NCBI GenBank assembly: GCA_024711295.1
Contig: JANJTB010000039.1
Coordinates: 72,319 to 136,318 of the forward strand
Length of the DNA: 64,000 nucleotides
Reading direction: 5' to 3'
Source of the DNA: a bacterium
Lineage (GTDB): Bacteria > Bacteroidota > Ignavibacteria > Kapaibacteriales > UBA2268
Of the stretch, positions 44,798 to 54,183 are shown piece by piece. The notes beneath the pieces are model-generated. The model did not search any database. It saw nothing but the letters and a program-made list of their open reading frames with translations, and was not told where the DNA came from. Each line of letters starts with the position of its first letter. Within the stretch, counting starts at the first letter, position 1. Made by a program: the position numbers and the translations under genes.

Positions 44798-46504
44798 CTA
44801 TTGAATACTAGAATACAAGTTTTTAATTTCTTCCATGATTTCGTCAGTTTTGATAATTTTTCTGTCACCTGTTTTACGATTCTTTATCTCAACGTATCCC
44901 TGGGTCAAGTTTTTATTCCCGATAATTACTTGAACAGGAATACCTATCAGGTCAGCATCATTGAACTTGATACCCGGTGACTCATTTCTATCATCATATA
45001 AAACTTCATATCCGGCTATTATTAATTCGCTATATAAACTTTCAGCAAAATTCTTGACATCAGGAAATTTTGATTCGTTTAGACCTAAAATATGAATATG
45101 GAACGGCGTCAGGCTGTTTTCCCAAATAATTCCTGCCGTATCGCAATGTTGTTCAATAAAGCAAGCCATAACCCTTTCAACACCTATACCATAGCTACCC
45201 ATAATTATCGGGTGCTCGTTGCTTTCAGAGTCCAGGAATGACGCTCCAAGTGCCTCAGAATATTTGGTGCCAAGCTTAAAAATATGCCCCAATTCAATTG
45301 CTTTAACAACTCTGATTGGGGAGCCATCAACAATGTCCGGCTCTCCGGCTTTCACAGTTCTTAAGTCCTGATATTCCGGAATGCTGCAATCTCTTGTAAA
45401 GTCAATATTTTTATAGTGATAACCATCTTTGTTTGCTCCACTTATCAATCCATTGGCATCTTTCAGAAGGTTGTCAGCAATAATTCGAATATTTGATTTT
45501 AAATTTATCGGTCCTATTGATCCATGATCTGCACCGGTATATTGAATTAATTCGTGTGCTAATGCAGGTCTCAGATTTGAAGTGCCCAGAATAGACTGTA
45601 ATTTTGTTTCATTAAGTTCATCGTTGCCACGCATGAATAGTAAAATCGGTTGGCCATCTGCTATGTAAACAACACTTTTTGCGCATCTCTCTTCAGAGAA
45701 ACCATATTGTTGAACCAAGTCGTCAATGGTTTTTGCTGTTGGAGTAGGGAATAATTCCAAGGGTAAGTCATCTGATATTCTTCCAACTGCTGAAATAGCT
45801 GACTGAGCTACTTCAATGTTGGCCGCATAACCTGAATCTGAAATAGCACATGTATCTTCGCCGCTATCAGACTCAACCATAAACTCCTGAGATTGTCTAC
45901 CACCCATTGCACCACTAGAAGCTCCAACAACAAAGAATTTAATACCTGCTCGGTTAAAAATTGCCTTGTATGCTTCTGCATGTTTATTGTAACTAACGTC
46001 GAGACCTTCCCAGGAAGTATCCATGGAATAGGCATCTTTCATAATGAACTGCCTTCCGCGTAATACTCCGGATTTTGGTCTTGGTTCGTTTCTAAATTTA
46101 GTTTGTATCTGATACCAAATTTGTGGCATATCTCTGTAAGATTTGACATGCTGTTTGGCATGATAAGTAATTATTTCTTCATGAGTGGGTGCTAATACTA
46201 AACCATCCCGATTTTTGATATGAAACATCACATCACCCATAGATTCTACCCTGCCTGTCTGTTCCCATATCTCTATTGGGTTCAATGCAGGTAATAAAAA
46301 CTCTTGGCCACCAATTTTATTCATTTCTTCCCTGATTATATTGATTACTTTATTAAGAACTCTAAATCCTAGGGGTAAAAATGAAAATATACCTGAAGCT
46401 AATTGCCTAACCATCCCACTTCTCAGCATTAACTGATGTGATGGTATTTGCGCATCTGCAGGAGTTTCTCTAAGAGTAGGGACAAAATATTCTGACTGTT
46501 TCAT
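44798..46504 (-). CDS. proS: Prolyl-tRNA synthetase (bacterial type, with editing insertion)
   Basis: A 568-residue class II synthetase. Motif 2 is near FRNEPRPKSGVLRGRQFIMKDAYS, and the class II core resumes after an inserted YbaK/ProX-like editing domain at about residues 230-390 (CAKSVVYIADGQPILLFMRGNDELNETKL). The C-terminal anticodon-binding domain ends IGNKNLTQGYVEIKNR. It charges tRNA-Pro and edits mischarged Ala-tRNA-Pro. It leads the proS-PHP operon. Confidence 0.95.
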   Translation of the reverse strand: MKQSEYFVPTLRETPADAQIPSHQLMLRSGMVRQLASGIFSFLPLGFRVLNKVINIIREEMNKIGGQEFLLPALNPIEIWEQTGRVESMGDVMFHIKNRDGLVLAPTHEEIITYHAKQHVKSYRDMPQIWYQIQTKFRNEPRPKSGVLRGRQFIMKDAYSMDTSWEGLDVSYNKHAEAYKAIFNRAGIKFFVVGASSGAMGGRQSQEFMVESDSGEDTCAISDSGYAANIEVAQSAISAVGRISDDLPLELFPTPTAKTIDDLVQQYGFSEERCAKSVVYIADGQPILLFMRGNDELNETKLQSILGTSNLRPALAHELIQYTGADHGSIGPINLKSNIRIIADNLLKDANGLISGANKDGYHYKNIDFTRDCSIPEYQDLRTVKAGEPDIVDGSPIRVVKAIELGHIFKLGTKYSEALGASFLDSESNEHPIIMGSYGIGVERVMACFIEQHCDTAGIIWENSLTPFHIHILGLNESKFPDVKNFAESLYSELIIAGYEVLYDDRNESPGIKFNDADLIGIPVQVIIGNKNLTQGYVEIKNRKTGDRKIIKTDEIMEEIKNLYSSIQ

Positions 46505-46557
46505 TACAAAAATCTCAAAAAAAAATAAATTTTCAGAAAATTAAAAAAATTCAACTA

Positions 46558-46565
46558 CAAAGTTA
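46558..46565 (-). promoter_or_regulatory. Candidate -7 box (TAACTTTG) for proS
   Basis: Minus-strand TAnnTTTG match 54 bp upstream of the proS ATG. Confidence 0.4.
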
Positions 46566-46679
46566 CGGATTTTCATTGAAATTTACTTGATTAATTTATC
46601 TACATTCCACAAATTGAGCTACAAATTCAATTATTTTTTACATTTTTGCAATTCATTCTTATTATTATTGGTAATTATT

Positions 46680-47096
46680 ATGAAAAGTTACAGAAAAGAG
46701 CTGGTTTTTAAAACAGAATCAAGGCGTAAATATGTTAATATTACTTCTGAGGTTGAAAGATGTCTGTCAGATAGTGGAATAAAGGAGGGGATGGTATTGG
46801 TTAATGCAATGCACATCACAGCAAGTGTTTTCATAAATGATGATGAAAGTGGACTTCACCATGACTTTGAAGTGTGGCTCGAAAAACTTGCACCTGAAAA
46901 ACCACATTCTCAATACCATCATAACGGTTTTGAAGATAATGCCGATGCACATCTAAAGAGACAAATTATGGGTAGGGAAGTTGTTGTTGCAATAACTAAC
47001 GGTAAACTTGATTTTGGACCTTGGGAACAAATATTTTATGGTGAGTATGATGGCAGAAGACCAAAAAGAGTATTGGTAAAAATAATTGGTGAATAG
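46680..47096 (+). CDS. YjbQ/UPF0047 family protein
   Basis: A 138-residue protein of the YjbQ family: [34 protein letters not shown], then [21 protein letters not shown] with conserved His residues, and [28 protein letters not shown] at the end. Some members show thiamine phosphate synthase activity in vitro, but the physiological role is uncertain. ATG 46680 gives the family-standard N-terminus; the longer in-frame TTG/ATT extension upstream is non-coding-like. It is divergent from proS. Confidence 0.88.
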   Translation: MKSYRKELVFKTESRRKYVNITSEVERCLSDSGIKEGMVLVNAMHITASVFINDDESGLHHDFEVWLEKLAPEKPHSQYHHNGFEDNADAHLKRQIMGREVVVAITNGKLDFGPWEQIFYGEYDGRRPKRVLVKIIGE

Positions 47097-47100
47097 AAAA

Positions 47101-47127
47101 TAGAGTCCGGTTTAATTCCGGACTCTA
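47101..47127. terminator. Bidirectional terminator after the YjbQ-like gene
   Basis: TAGAGTCCGG / CCGGACTCTA perfect 10-bp stem with a 7-base loop, followed by ATAATTTTT. The stop codon of the convergent HmuY-like gene lies in the right arm. Confidence 0.9.
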
Positions 47128-48129
47128 TAATTTTTGGAACTCAAATTTTGGTGCTCCGCGTTCACCATCATTATTGTAGTAATCAAGGAAATGTAACTTG
47201 TAATAAAATCCATTCCTATCACGAATGATATAGTTTTTCCAGGGATATGTCACGTATTGACCTGAATCAAAAATGTAATTTTTCCAATCAAAGCCGATAA
47301 TGTCGGTTTTATTGGTATAATTATAATTCTCGACCATATCTAATGTTATTTCTTCATATTTATTGACAGAATCAACTGCCACATGAGTAAACTTTGGATT
47401 CAGCAAAACACCTGTAACAATATAGGGTGTATATTCAGGTACATAATATGTATAAGTGTATTTAGTAAATACAATATCCCAATCATTACTAGGAGGTTCA
47501 ATTTCTTTTATTTCATCATTGACAAGTGATAAAGCAATATAATTTATACCTTCTTTCTTATTGATTCTGATGTTTCTGTCATTATTGCCATTGAGGTCAG
47601 CTACCCTGATGTCAAATCCTTCTTTATCTGCTCCCAAAATCATCAACTTGCGATAACCCAATGGTCTACTGTTGAAACTTACTCCACGGTTAACAATAAA
47701 AACATCATTTTTGGATATTACTTTATCATTTTCTATGTTGTACCAAATACCAAGAGCTGATGAATCAATAATCAAATATCCATCAACATGTTCGTTTTTG
47801 GGCACAAATCCTTTTGAAGAAGTAACATCTTCGAATGCAACTTGTCCCATGTTCATAACTGACATAAATGTAGCTGCATTTAATAAAATTGTGTTGTTAT
47901 CTGCATCACAATTAAATGCTAAGTCCCAGTCAGTCATCATACTTCTTTTAATCTCTTTGTTGTCGTTAAGATTAAAAAACACCTGCCATTTGGAGTCACC
48001 TTCCATATCTATCTGGGTAATTATAGCATCACCTCTGTCAAAAGGTTTTACAGGGCTGTCTTTTGGCATACAACCCTGTAAAATAACATAGAATATCATG
48101 CTTACAATTATTATGCTATTAATTTTCAT
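47125..48129 (-). CDS. HmuY-like lipoprotein
   Basis: A 334-residue protein with a canonical lipobox (LQGC, Cys20). The body follows the HmuY pattern: SKWQVFFNLNDNKEIKRSMMTDWDLAFNCD near residues 47-77 and PPSNDWDIVFTKYTYTY near 215-231, then an FDWKNYIFDSGQYV and FYYKLHFLDYYN end. HmuY proteins of Porphyromonas bind heme; here the two heme-ligating His are not evident, so the ligand is unknown. It shares the DWDIVFTKY...VTGVLLNPK block with the next gene, so the pair likely arose by duplication. Confidence 0.75.
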   Translation of the reverse strand: MKINSIIIVSMIFYVILQGCMPKDSPVKPFDRGDAIITQIDMEGDSKWQVFFNLNDNKEIKRSMMTDWDLAFNCDADNNTILLNAATFMSVMNMGQVAFEDVTSSKGFVPKNEHVDGYLIIDSSALGIWYNIENDKVISKNDVFIVNRGVSFNSRPLGYRKLMILGADKEGFDIRVADLNGNNDRNIRINKKEGINYIALSLVNDEIKEIEPPSNDWDIVFTKYTYTYYVPEYTPYIVTGVLLNPKFTHVAVDSVNKYEEITLDMVENYNYTNKTDIIGFDWKNYIFDSGQYVTYPWKNYIIRDRNGFYYKLHFLDYYNNDGERGAPKFEFQKL

Positions 48130-48152
48130 AAATAATCTGTTTATATTATTAT

Positions 48153-49415
48153 TTATTGAACTATCAATTTTTGGATTGCTTTACCAAATTTATTCGTTAG
48201 AGTAATATAATACATACCAGTGGATAAATTGGCTGTGCTGATGGTTTCAATTGATAATTCGTTATTACTACTTAATGAAGAAGTGTATATTAGTTTACCA
48301 TCATTTGAGAATATTTCGATATTTCCATCATTAATGTCAGAAAATACTGATACTGTTTCTCCACGATTGATTACATTAGGATAAACCGATAAACTGAAAG
48401 AATTCGCATCATTATTATCGCTAACACTTGTAGCAACTTCTTCTCTTTTGAAAACATATTTTCCTGTAGAGCTACCGCCAAATCCTGTAAATAACAGTCT
48501 GAATGATTTTTGGGTATCTGTTCTATACAAGAAAAATGCAAGGGTGTCAGAAATTACAAATTTTGTACCGTCAAACCTTTTCCAATCTGAGCCAATAGTT
48601 GTAATATTGGTTGTAAAATCAGCTACGTCAGGTATTGGATGAGTCTCAGGAGAATTTGTGCCAACTCTGATTGATTTTATTTTAGGATTGGTTTTAACAC
48701 CGGTTACAGGGTAAGGAGTATCTTTATTTTCGCCTTCCATACTGATATATTTCGTAAATACGATGTCCCATTCATTAATTGAAGGTTCAAAATTATTGAA
48801 AGTATCATTGTCAATGCTATAATAAGCAAAGTTACGATCTTCATAATTTGATTTATTTAATGATTTTTCAATTAATTCTGTACCATCTAGGTTTGCAATT
48901 CTAAAATTGTAAATTCTTGCGGTCAGGTCATCAATAACGATTTTTTTCCATTTTCCGGTTATAGTTTTAACCACATAAAATCTTGATGCAATTACACTAT
49001 GAGTAGCAAGTGAGTATTCACCCCACCCTAAGTCAAAGTCGTTCTCCGGATCTTTAGAATTTACAAAAGCTCCCTCAGTCCATGTAAAAACAGAATTATA
49101 AAGTTGCTTCCAGTTCTTTTTAACATCATCTAGGTCAACATTGTTTTCAAAGTCTTCGTAAGTTAGTGAAGGATTGTAATATACTTGTACGCCGTAACCG
49201 TCATTGCTAAGAATAGAATATCCTGCACCAATAATCTCAAATGCAATATCCCATAAGTTTGCGTCAGAACTCTTTGATTGTGCGTTATGAAGACTGTAAT
49301 AGACCTCTTGTTTGTATGCAGGTCCGGTTAACACTGAATCCTGTACAAAAACCTCAGCAGCATTTATTTCAGTAAAGATTAACATAGCAAAGAGTATGTA
49401 GAAAAGGTTTTTCAT
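48153..49415 (-). CDS. HmuY-like protein with T9SS sorting domain
   Basis: A 420-residue protein with a signal peptide (cleavage after NAA region). Residues about 20-330 are an HmuY-like domain with NLWDIAFEIIG near 50 and INEWDIVFTKYISMEG near 205, followed by PYPVTGVKTNPKI and SFRLLFTGFGG. The C-terminal 80 residues form a type A T9SS domain (FSLSVYPNVINRGETVSV ... TGMYYITLTNKFGKAIQKLIVQ). ATG 49415 is preferred over a start 12 codons upstream because it begins the signal peptide (MKNLFYILFAML) and follows AAGAGG. The paralogue at 47125 is lipid-anchored instead. Confidence 0.8.
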   Translation of the reverse strand: MKNLFYILFAMLIFTEINAAEVFVQDSVLTGPAYKQEVYYSLHNAQSKSSDANLWDIAFEIIGAGYSILSNDGYGVQVYYNPSLTYEDFENNVDLDDVKKNWKQLYNSVFTWTEGAFVNSKDPENDFDLGWGEYSLATHSVIASRFYVVKTITGKWKKIVIDDLTARIYNFRIANLDGTELIEKSLNKSNYEDRNFAYYSIDNDTFNNFEPSINEWDIVFTKYISMEGENKDTPYPVTGVKTNPKIKSIRVGTNSPETHPIPDVADFTTNITTIGSDWKRFDGTKFVISDTLAFFLYRTDTQKSFRLLFTGFGGSSTGKYVFKREEVATSVSDNNDANSFSLSVYPNVINRGETVSVFSDINDGNIEIFSNDGKLIYTSSLSSNNELSIETISTANLSTGMYYITLTNKFGKAIQKLIVQ

Positions 49416-49448
49416 TATTTTATACCTCTTAAATAAATTAAAAAAAAA

Positions 49449-49481
49449 CAAATTTATACTTATAAATTACTTACAAATTTA
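49449..49481 (-). promoter_or_regulatory. Two candidate -7 boxes (TAAATTTG) for the HmuY-like genes
   Basis: Identical minus-strand TAnnTTTG matches at 49449-49456 and 49474-49481, 34 and 59 bp upstream of ATG 49415. Confidence 0.4.
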
Positions 49482-49526
49482 GCTAATTTATTTGAATTTA
49501 GCAAACAATTGATAATTATTTGAAAT

Positions 49527-49547
49527 ATCTAATAAAAACTATTAGAT
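49527..49547. repeat. 7-bp inverted repeat (ATCTAAT / ATTAGAT)
   Basis: Perfect arms with a 7-base loop, 31 bp after the L,D-transpeptidase stop (minus strand). No T-run on either side, so a terminator role is doubtful; a regulator site is possible. Confidence 0.25.
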
Positions 49548-49577
49548 TATCCTAAAAAATAAGGTATATTTTGCTAA

Positions 49578-50438
49578 TCAATTGTTTGAAAAATGTGATA
49601 TTTTCGTATTATCAATTTGAGAATAGGAGAAAATAGTATTTTTACCAACATACTTTTGCTTGTGAGCAATCAATGAATCCGCCCCAATACCGATCTTAAG
49701 TTTTTTTAGGACAATTCCGGATTGTATGAGCAAGTTGTTTCCATAATCAGAATTTGCATAACCATTATATAGATTATTCAGCCGGGTATTTAGCACTTTT
49801 CTAAAGGTTGGATTATCATCAATATATGTAAATTTAGAATGTATGCTATCAGGCAAAAATGCGATAATTCTAGCTGGTGAATCTTCAATAACAATTACCG
49901 GTGTGCCAATTTTGACATATTTATATAATGTGTCGCTGCTTTCTCTTCCGATGCGAACGCAACCATGTGAAGAAGGCCTCTTTCCCAAATGTCCGTAATA
50001 TCCGTTTGTCCTTAGTCCATGAAAGCCGATATTCCCGTTAAAGCCTATCCAGTTTATAAGTTCAGCATTTTCGAACTGCTTGGATATTGCTAATCTTGAC
50101 TTTGACTGAACTGTAAAAATCCCGGGAGTAGTTTTAATTCCCTTCAGTATATTTGGATTCCCTGTTGATACCTTGAATACCAAATCAGAATCATTTTTTC
50201 TTTTAAGTGTAGCCAACTGTGTTTTCAAAGAAATTTCGATATATCTGTCATTTTCAATAAATACTGTATCTTTGCGGGGTATATATTGGTAGTCGTAACT
50301 CAAATTTGGCATCAGGTGATTAACCTGACTTTCAATAATATAGTCATGCTTCAAACTCTTACTCTTTATAGAAAATAGTAAATAGTTAACTACAAATAAA
50401 AAGAATAGAACCAGCAATATATATATAAGTTTCTTCAA
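49578..50438 (-). CDS. L,D-transpeptidase (YkuD/ErfK family)
   Basis: A 286-residue protein with an N-terminal TM anchor (MKKLIYILLVLFFLFVV). The YkuD catalytic motif GFHGLRTN followed by SHGCVRIGRE contains His158 and nucleophile Cys160. These enzymes form 3-3 peptidoglycan cross-links or attach proteins to the wall. The TTG at 50438 is preferred because it gives a clean signal anchor just after the upstream stop; the longest frame starts at TTG 50492 and would overlap the DUF486 gene by 47 bp. Confidence 0.88.
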   Translation of the reverse strand: MKKLIYILLVLFFLFVVNYLLFSIKSKSLKHDYIIESQVNHLMPNLSYDYQYIPRKDTVFIENDRYIEISLKTQLATLKRKNDSDLVFKVSTGNPNILKGIKTTPGIFTVQSKSRLAISKQFENAELINWIGFNGNIGFHGLRTNGYYGHLGKRPSSHGCVRIGRESSDTLYKYVKIGTPVIVIEDSPARIIAFLPDSIHSKFTYIDDNPTFRKVLNTRLNNLYNGYANSDYGNNLLIQSGIVLKKLKIGIGADSLIAHKQKYVGKNTIFSYSQIDNTKISHFSNN

Positions 50439-50445
50439 TGATTTT

Positions 50446-50817
50446 TTAAAATTTGTTAAAAATAAAATATACAGCAAATACCAAACAAACAAATCCAGCT
50501 ATATGGTTCCATTTTATTGGCTCATCTTTAAAAAAAATAATTGTAAATAACATAAAGACAGATAGAGTGATCACTTCCTGCAAAACTTTTAACTCAACCA
50601 GAGAAAATGATCCTCCGTTGTCCTTGAATCCATATTTATTTGCAGGAACCTGAAATATGTACTCAAAAAATGCTACACCCCAACTAATTAAAATAATTGT
50701 AAATAATCCCAATTTATCAAAACCTGGCATTTCCTTAAATTTTAGATGTCCATACCAGGCAAAAGTCATGAAAATATTGGCAACAATAAGTAAACCAATT
50801 GTGTAATATGATGGCAT
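50446..50817 (-). CDS. DUF486 / DMT-like small membrane protein
   Basis: A 123-residue protein with four TM helices (about 4-21, 35-52, 76-96, 104-121). The WYGHLKF and ISWGVAFFEYIFQVPANKYGF motifs are the DUF486 signature. The family resembles half of an EamA transporter; the substrate is not known. It is likely co-transcribed with the L,D-transpeptidase gene, whose start lies about 8 bp after its stop. Confidence 0.85.
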   Translation of the reverse strand: MPSYYTIGLLIVANIFMTFAWYGHLKFKEMPGFDKLGLFTIILISWGVAFFEYIFQVPANKYGFKDNGGSFSLVELKVLQEVITLSVFMLFTIIFFKDEPIKWNHIAGFVCLVFAVYFIFNKF

Positions 50818-50864
50818 AATAATAAAAATGAAAAATTGCTTAAATTATCATCTATATACGCAAT

Positions 50865-50872
50865 CAAAAATA
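50865..50872 (-). promoter_or_regulatory. Candidate -7 box (TATTTTTG) for DUF486-L,D-transpeptidase
   Basis: Minus-strand TAnnTTTG match 48 bp upstream of the DUF486 ATG. Confidence 0.4.
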
Positions 50873-50926
50873 ATTAATTATTTTATAATATCATTTTGAA
50901 TATTTTGAACAATAACAAAAAAAAAC

Positions 50927-50957
50927 TTGTTTTAGTCTTCAAAATTTAATAAGTTTG
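50927..50957 (+). promoter_or_regulatory. Candidate promoter (TTG-N20-TAAGTTTG) for the TPR-ppk run
   Basis: This is the best two-part match in the window: TTG at 50927-50929, 20-base spacer, TAAGTTTG at 50950-50957, 48 bp before the ATG at 51005. The spacing fits the Bacteroidota -33/-7 promoter. Confidence 0.55.
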
Positions 50958-51004
50958 ATGTTTAGAAATTGAAAAGTTTTTTATTAAAAATGAAGTGATT
51001 ATTT

Positions 51005-52018
51005 ATGAGTAGGTTAGCACTATTAATTTGTGTGTCAATATTTTATTTAATTAGTATTTGTAAAGCTCAGGTAACTGTCAATAATCCTCAGGTAATTATG
51101 CAATACATCCAGAAATCTCCTATACTTTACAGCCTTGATGTATTGAAAGATTCAATTCCTCCACCTGATAGAAGTAATAATATTGTAAAGAATAAATTCC
51201 GAAGAATAAAAGATGCTAGCGAATATCTTATAATGGAGTATGATGAATTAATCATGGCGGATGAATTGTATTTGAAATCAAATAAGCTTTTTGATGAAAA
51301 AAAATTCTCTGAAGCAGAGAGTGAATTTAAGAAATTATACGAAAAATATCCTGATTATACCCTAGCCCTTACAATGCAGGCAAAGTGTCTAATAAATCAA
51401 AATAAAACAGATGAAGCATTAGATATCCTCAGAAAAGCAATATCCGAAAATTATATTGATTACGAAGCACATTATCTATTGGCTGACTTGTATAAGAAAA
51501 TTGATCTGATTGACGCTGCAGTCAGGTTTATTACTACTGCCCATATTTTGAACAGGAATGATAATACTATTCAATCATTGATGTCTGAAATCTACAAAGT
51601 TAAAGGATTAAACCTTCAAAATTGGCAATTTGTACCCCAAATAAAATACGAACACAGCCGTGATGAAGTAAAGATTTATTGTAAAACTCAATACGAAGGG
51701 TATGCCTGGGCTGAGGCACTTTGGAAATTCGACAATGACTATCGAATTACAAAAAATAACCTTGATAAGAAATACAATTTAAATCAGTACCAGGAGTGTT
51801 TGATGTATCATTCAATTGCTTTGCAGGCATTACCATGGTACGCTGCTACAGAAGAAGGAAAAGCTTTTAAACATTCTTTAGAAACCCGTAAATTTAATGA
51901 ATTCATTTTTTATGAAATAATTCTTCCCGAATTTCCTGAAGAATCATTAAAGTTTACAGAAGATCAGATGAATAAAATGGTTGACTATATAATGGTTATT
52001 AGAGCCGGACAAAAGTAA
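51005..52018 (+). CDS. Exported TPR-repeat protein of unknown function
   Basis: A 337-residue protein with a signal peptide (cleavage after CKA). TPR-like helices span about 85-200 (ADELYLKSNKLFDEKKFSEAESEFKKLYEKYP, then ALDILRKAISENYIDYEAHYLLADLYKKID). The C-terminal domain (about 205-337) has conserved-looking aromatic patches (GYAWAEALWKFDNDY, ALQALPWYAATEEGK). A known family is not recognised. It precedes ppk1 by 36 bp and may share its promoter. Confidence 0.6.
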   Translation: MSRLALLICVSIFYLISICKAQVTVNNPQVIMQYIQKSPILYSLDVLKDSIPPPDRSNNIVKNKFRRIKDASEYLIMEYDELIMADELYLKSNKLFDEKKFSEAESEFKKLYEKYPDYTLALTMQAKCLINQNKTDEALDILRKAISENYIDYEAHYLLADLYKKIDLIDAAVRFITTAHILNRNDNTIQSLMSEIYKVKGLNLQNWQFVPQIKYEHSRDEVKIYCKTQYEGYAWAEALWKFDNDYRITKNNLDKKYNLNQYQECLMYHSIALQALPWYAATEEGKAFKHSLETRKFNEFIFYEIILPEFPEESLKFTEDQMNKMVDYIMVIRAGQK

Positions 52019-52054
52019 ATTTAATAACAAGAAACCTAAAGTTAAACATATATT

Positions 52055-54181
52055 ATGAAAAGAAATGCTTCTGCCGAAAGCAGAATTGGTGCAAGAAATA
52101 AAAGTAAATCAATGTCTTTGAACTCGCATGAGTTCTATTTTAATCGTGAACTAAGCTTGATTGAGTTCCAGAAAAGAGTTCTTAGCGAAGCAGAAAATCC
52201 TAAGCAGCCTCTCCTCGAAAGATTGAAATTCTGTGCTATACTGAGTTCAAATTTGGATGAATTTTTCATGATAAGAGTCGCTGGTTTGAAAAGTCAGGTC
52301 AGCAATGAAGTTGTTGAATTGTCATACGATGGTATGACTCCAAAAGATCAATTGGCAGAAATTCGCAAACAATTAATTCCTTTATACAAAAAACAGGAAA
52401 TAATTGTCAAAAATCATATTATTCCTGAGTTAGAAAAGAATGGAATTATTATTGAGCACTACAGAAATTTGAATGAAGATGAAAAGGAATCAATCAAAGA
52501 ACATTTCAAGTCTGAAATATTGCCCTTGCTTACGCCACTTAGTTTAGGTCCTGCTAATCCTTTTCCAAGATTGATTAACAGAAGTCTGAATATTGCATTT
52601 GTTTTGAAGGACGATAATGATGATGGTGATGAAAATCATGTGGCATTTATTCAATTACCCAATGTTTTACCAAGATTTATTCCATTATCAAATAATGGTA
52701 CTAGTAGATTTGTACTTATTGAACATGTTATTATTTCTTTGGCAGAGATTATTTTCCCTGGATTAAATATTGAAGCTGCAAATACTTTTAGAGTAACCAG
52801 AGATGCAGACTTCGAAATAGCAGAAGACGAAGCAGATGACTTGCTTTCTGAGATTGCTGAACAAATACGTCAACGTAATTGGGGAAAAGCAGCTGTAAGG
52901 CTCGAAGTAACAGCAAAAATGCCTGAATACCTTGTTACTTTATTAATGAATGCTTTAGAACTTGAACCAAACGACGTATATATACACGACAGACCATTAA
53001 ATTTAGGCGATTTCATGACATTGATGAAAGTCGAAAAAAGGTATCTGAAAGACATTCCTTTTTCATCAAGAAGAATTACTGAGTTTTTGTCTGATTCACA
53101 AAATTTATTTGATTATCTAAAGAAAAATGATGTACTTGTGCATCATCCCTTCGATTCATTCACCCACAGCACTTTAAAGCTAATTTCTGACAGTGCTTGC
53201 GATCCGGATGTATTGGCTATAAAAATTACTTTGTACCGTGCCGGAAGCAATTCCGGGGTTGTAGAGGCATTAAAGAAAGCCGCAGAGAATGGTAAATATG
53301 TAACTGCTTTTGTCGAATTGAAAGCAAGATTCGACGAAGAAAAAAATATTATTTGGGCTCGTGAGCTTGAGCAAGCAGGAGCACATGTGGTATATGGTGT
53401 ACCCGGTCTTAAAACACATTGCAAAATTGCGCTTATTGTTCGTCGTGAGAGTGGTAAGCTGAATACTTATGTTCATTTATCTACTGGAAATTACAATCAA
53501 ATCACAGCAAGATTATACACAGATATCGGGTATTTTACATCTAATGATAAATTTGGCCAGGATGCTACATATCTCTTTAATTATTTGACTGCTTATTCCT
53601 ATCATAAAGATTGGAATCATATAATAGTAGCACCAAATAATCTAAGAACGCGCATTATAGAATTAATTGAGCGTGAAATTGAGTCCCATACCCCTGAGAA
53701 TCCCGGAATGATATTTGCAAAAATGAACTCACTTGCACACAGAGAGGTAATACCTGCTTTGTATCGTGCTTCTCAAAAGGGAGTAAAGATAAAACTGCTG
53801 ATTAGAGGAATTTGTTGTCTAAAGCCTGATATTCCTGGAGTAAGCGACAATATTGAAGTAAGAAGTGTTATCGGAAGATTTTTGGAACACAGTAGAATTT
53901 TTTACTTCAAGAACGCCGGAAATGAAGAATTTTATCTGTCAAGTGCTGATTGGATGAGCAGAAATTTGCATCGAAGAGTTGAAATAATGTTCCCTGTTTT
54001 AGATGAAGGATTGAGAAAGCAGCTTTGGAAAATACTTAATATTTATTGGGAAGACAATCAAAACTCTTGGAGACTTGATAATTCAGGCGAATACTTCAAA
54101 TTAACTCCTGAAGATGATGATGAACCAATTTCTGCTCAGGAGTACTTTCTTGAAGAGATCCAAAATTATTTGTTATTTTGA
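52055..54181 (+). CDS. ppk1: Polyphosphate kinase 1
   Basis: A 708-residue PPK1 of standard length. The N-domain opens with FYFNRELSLIEFQKRVL and SSNLDEFFMIRVAGL. The C-domains are PLD-like and carry LAIKITLYRAGSNSGVV, KARFDEEKNIIWARELEQAGAHVVYG, a probable phosphoryl-accepting His455 (LKTHCKIAL) and NLHRRVEIMFPV. It reversibly makes polyphosphate from ATP. Its TGA nearly touches the next gene's start region, which suggests coupled translation. Confidence 0.95.
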   Translation: MKRNASAESRIGARNKSKSMSLNSHEFYFNRELSLIEFQKRVLSEAENPKQPLLERLKFCAILSSNLDEFFMIRVAGLKSQVSNEVVELSYDGMTPKDQLAEIRKQLIPLYKKQEIIVKNHIIPELEKNGIIIEHYRNLNEDEKESIKEHFKSEILPLLTPLSLGPANPFPRLINRSLNIAFVLKDDNDDGDENHVAFIQLPNVLPRFIPLSNNGTSRFVLIEHVIISLAEIIFPGLNIEAANTFRVTRDADFEIAEDEADDLLSEIAEQIRQRNWGKAAVRLEVTAKMPEYLVTLLMNALELEPNDVYIHDRPLNLGDFMTLMKVEKRYLKDIPFSSRRITEFLSDSQNLFDYLKKNDVLVHHPFDSFTHSTLKLISDSACDPDVLAIKITLYRAGSNSGVVEALKKAAENGKYVTAFVELKARFDEEKNIIWARELEQAGAHVVYGVPGLKTHCKIALIVRRESGKLNTYVHLSTGNYNQITARLYTDIGYFTSNDKFGQDATYLFNYLTAYSYHKDWNHIIVAPNNLRTRIIELIEREIESHTPENPGMIFAKMNSLAHREVIPALYRASQKGVKIKLLIRGICCLKPDIPGVSDNIEVRSVIGRFLEHSRIFYFKNAGNEEFYLSSADWMSRNLHRRVEIMFPVLDEGLRKQLWKILNIYWEDNQNSWRLDNSGEYFKLTPEDDDEPISAQEYFLEEIQNYLLF

Positions 54182-54183
54182 TT

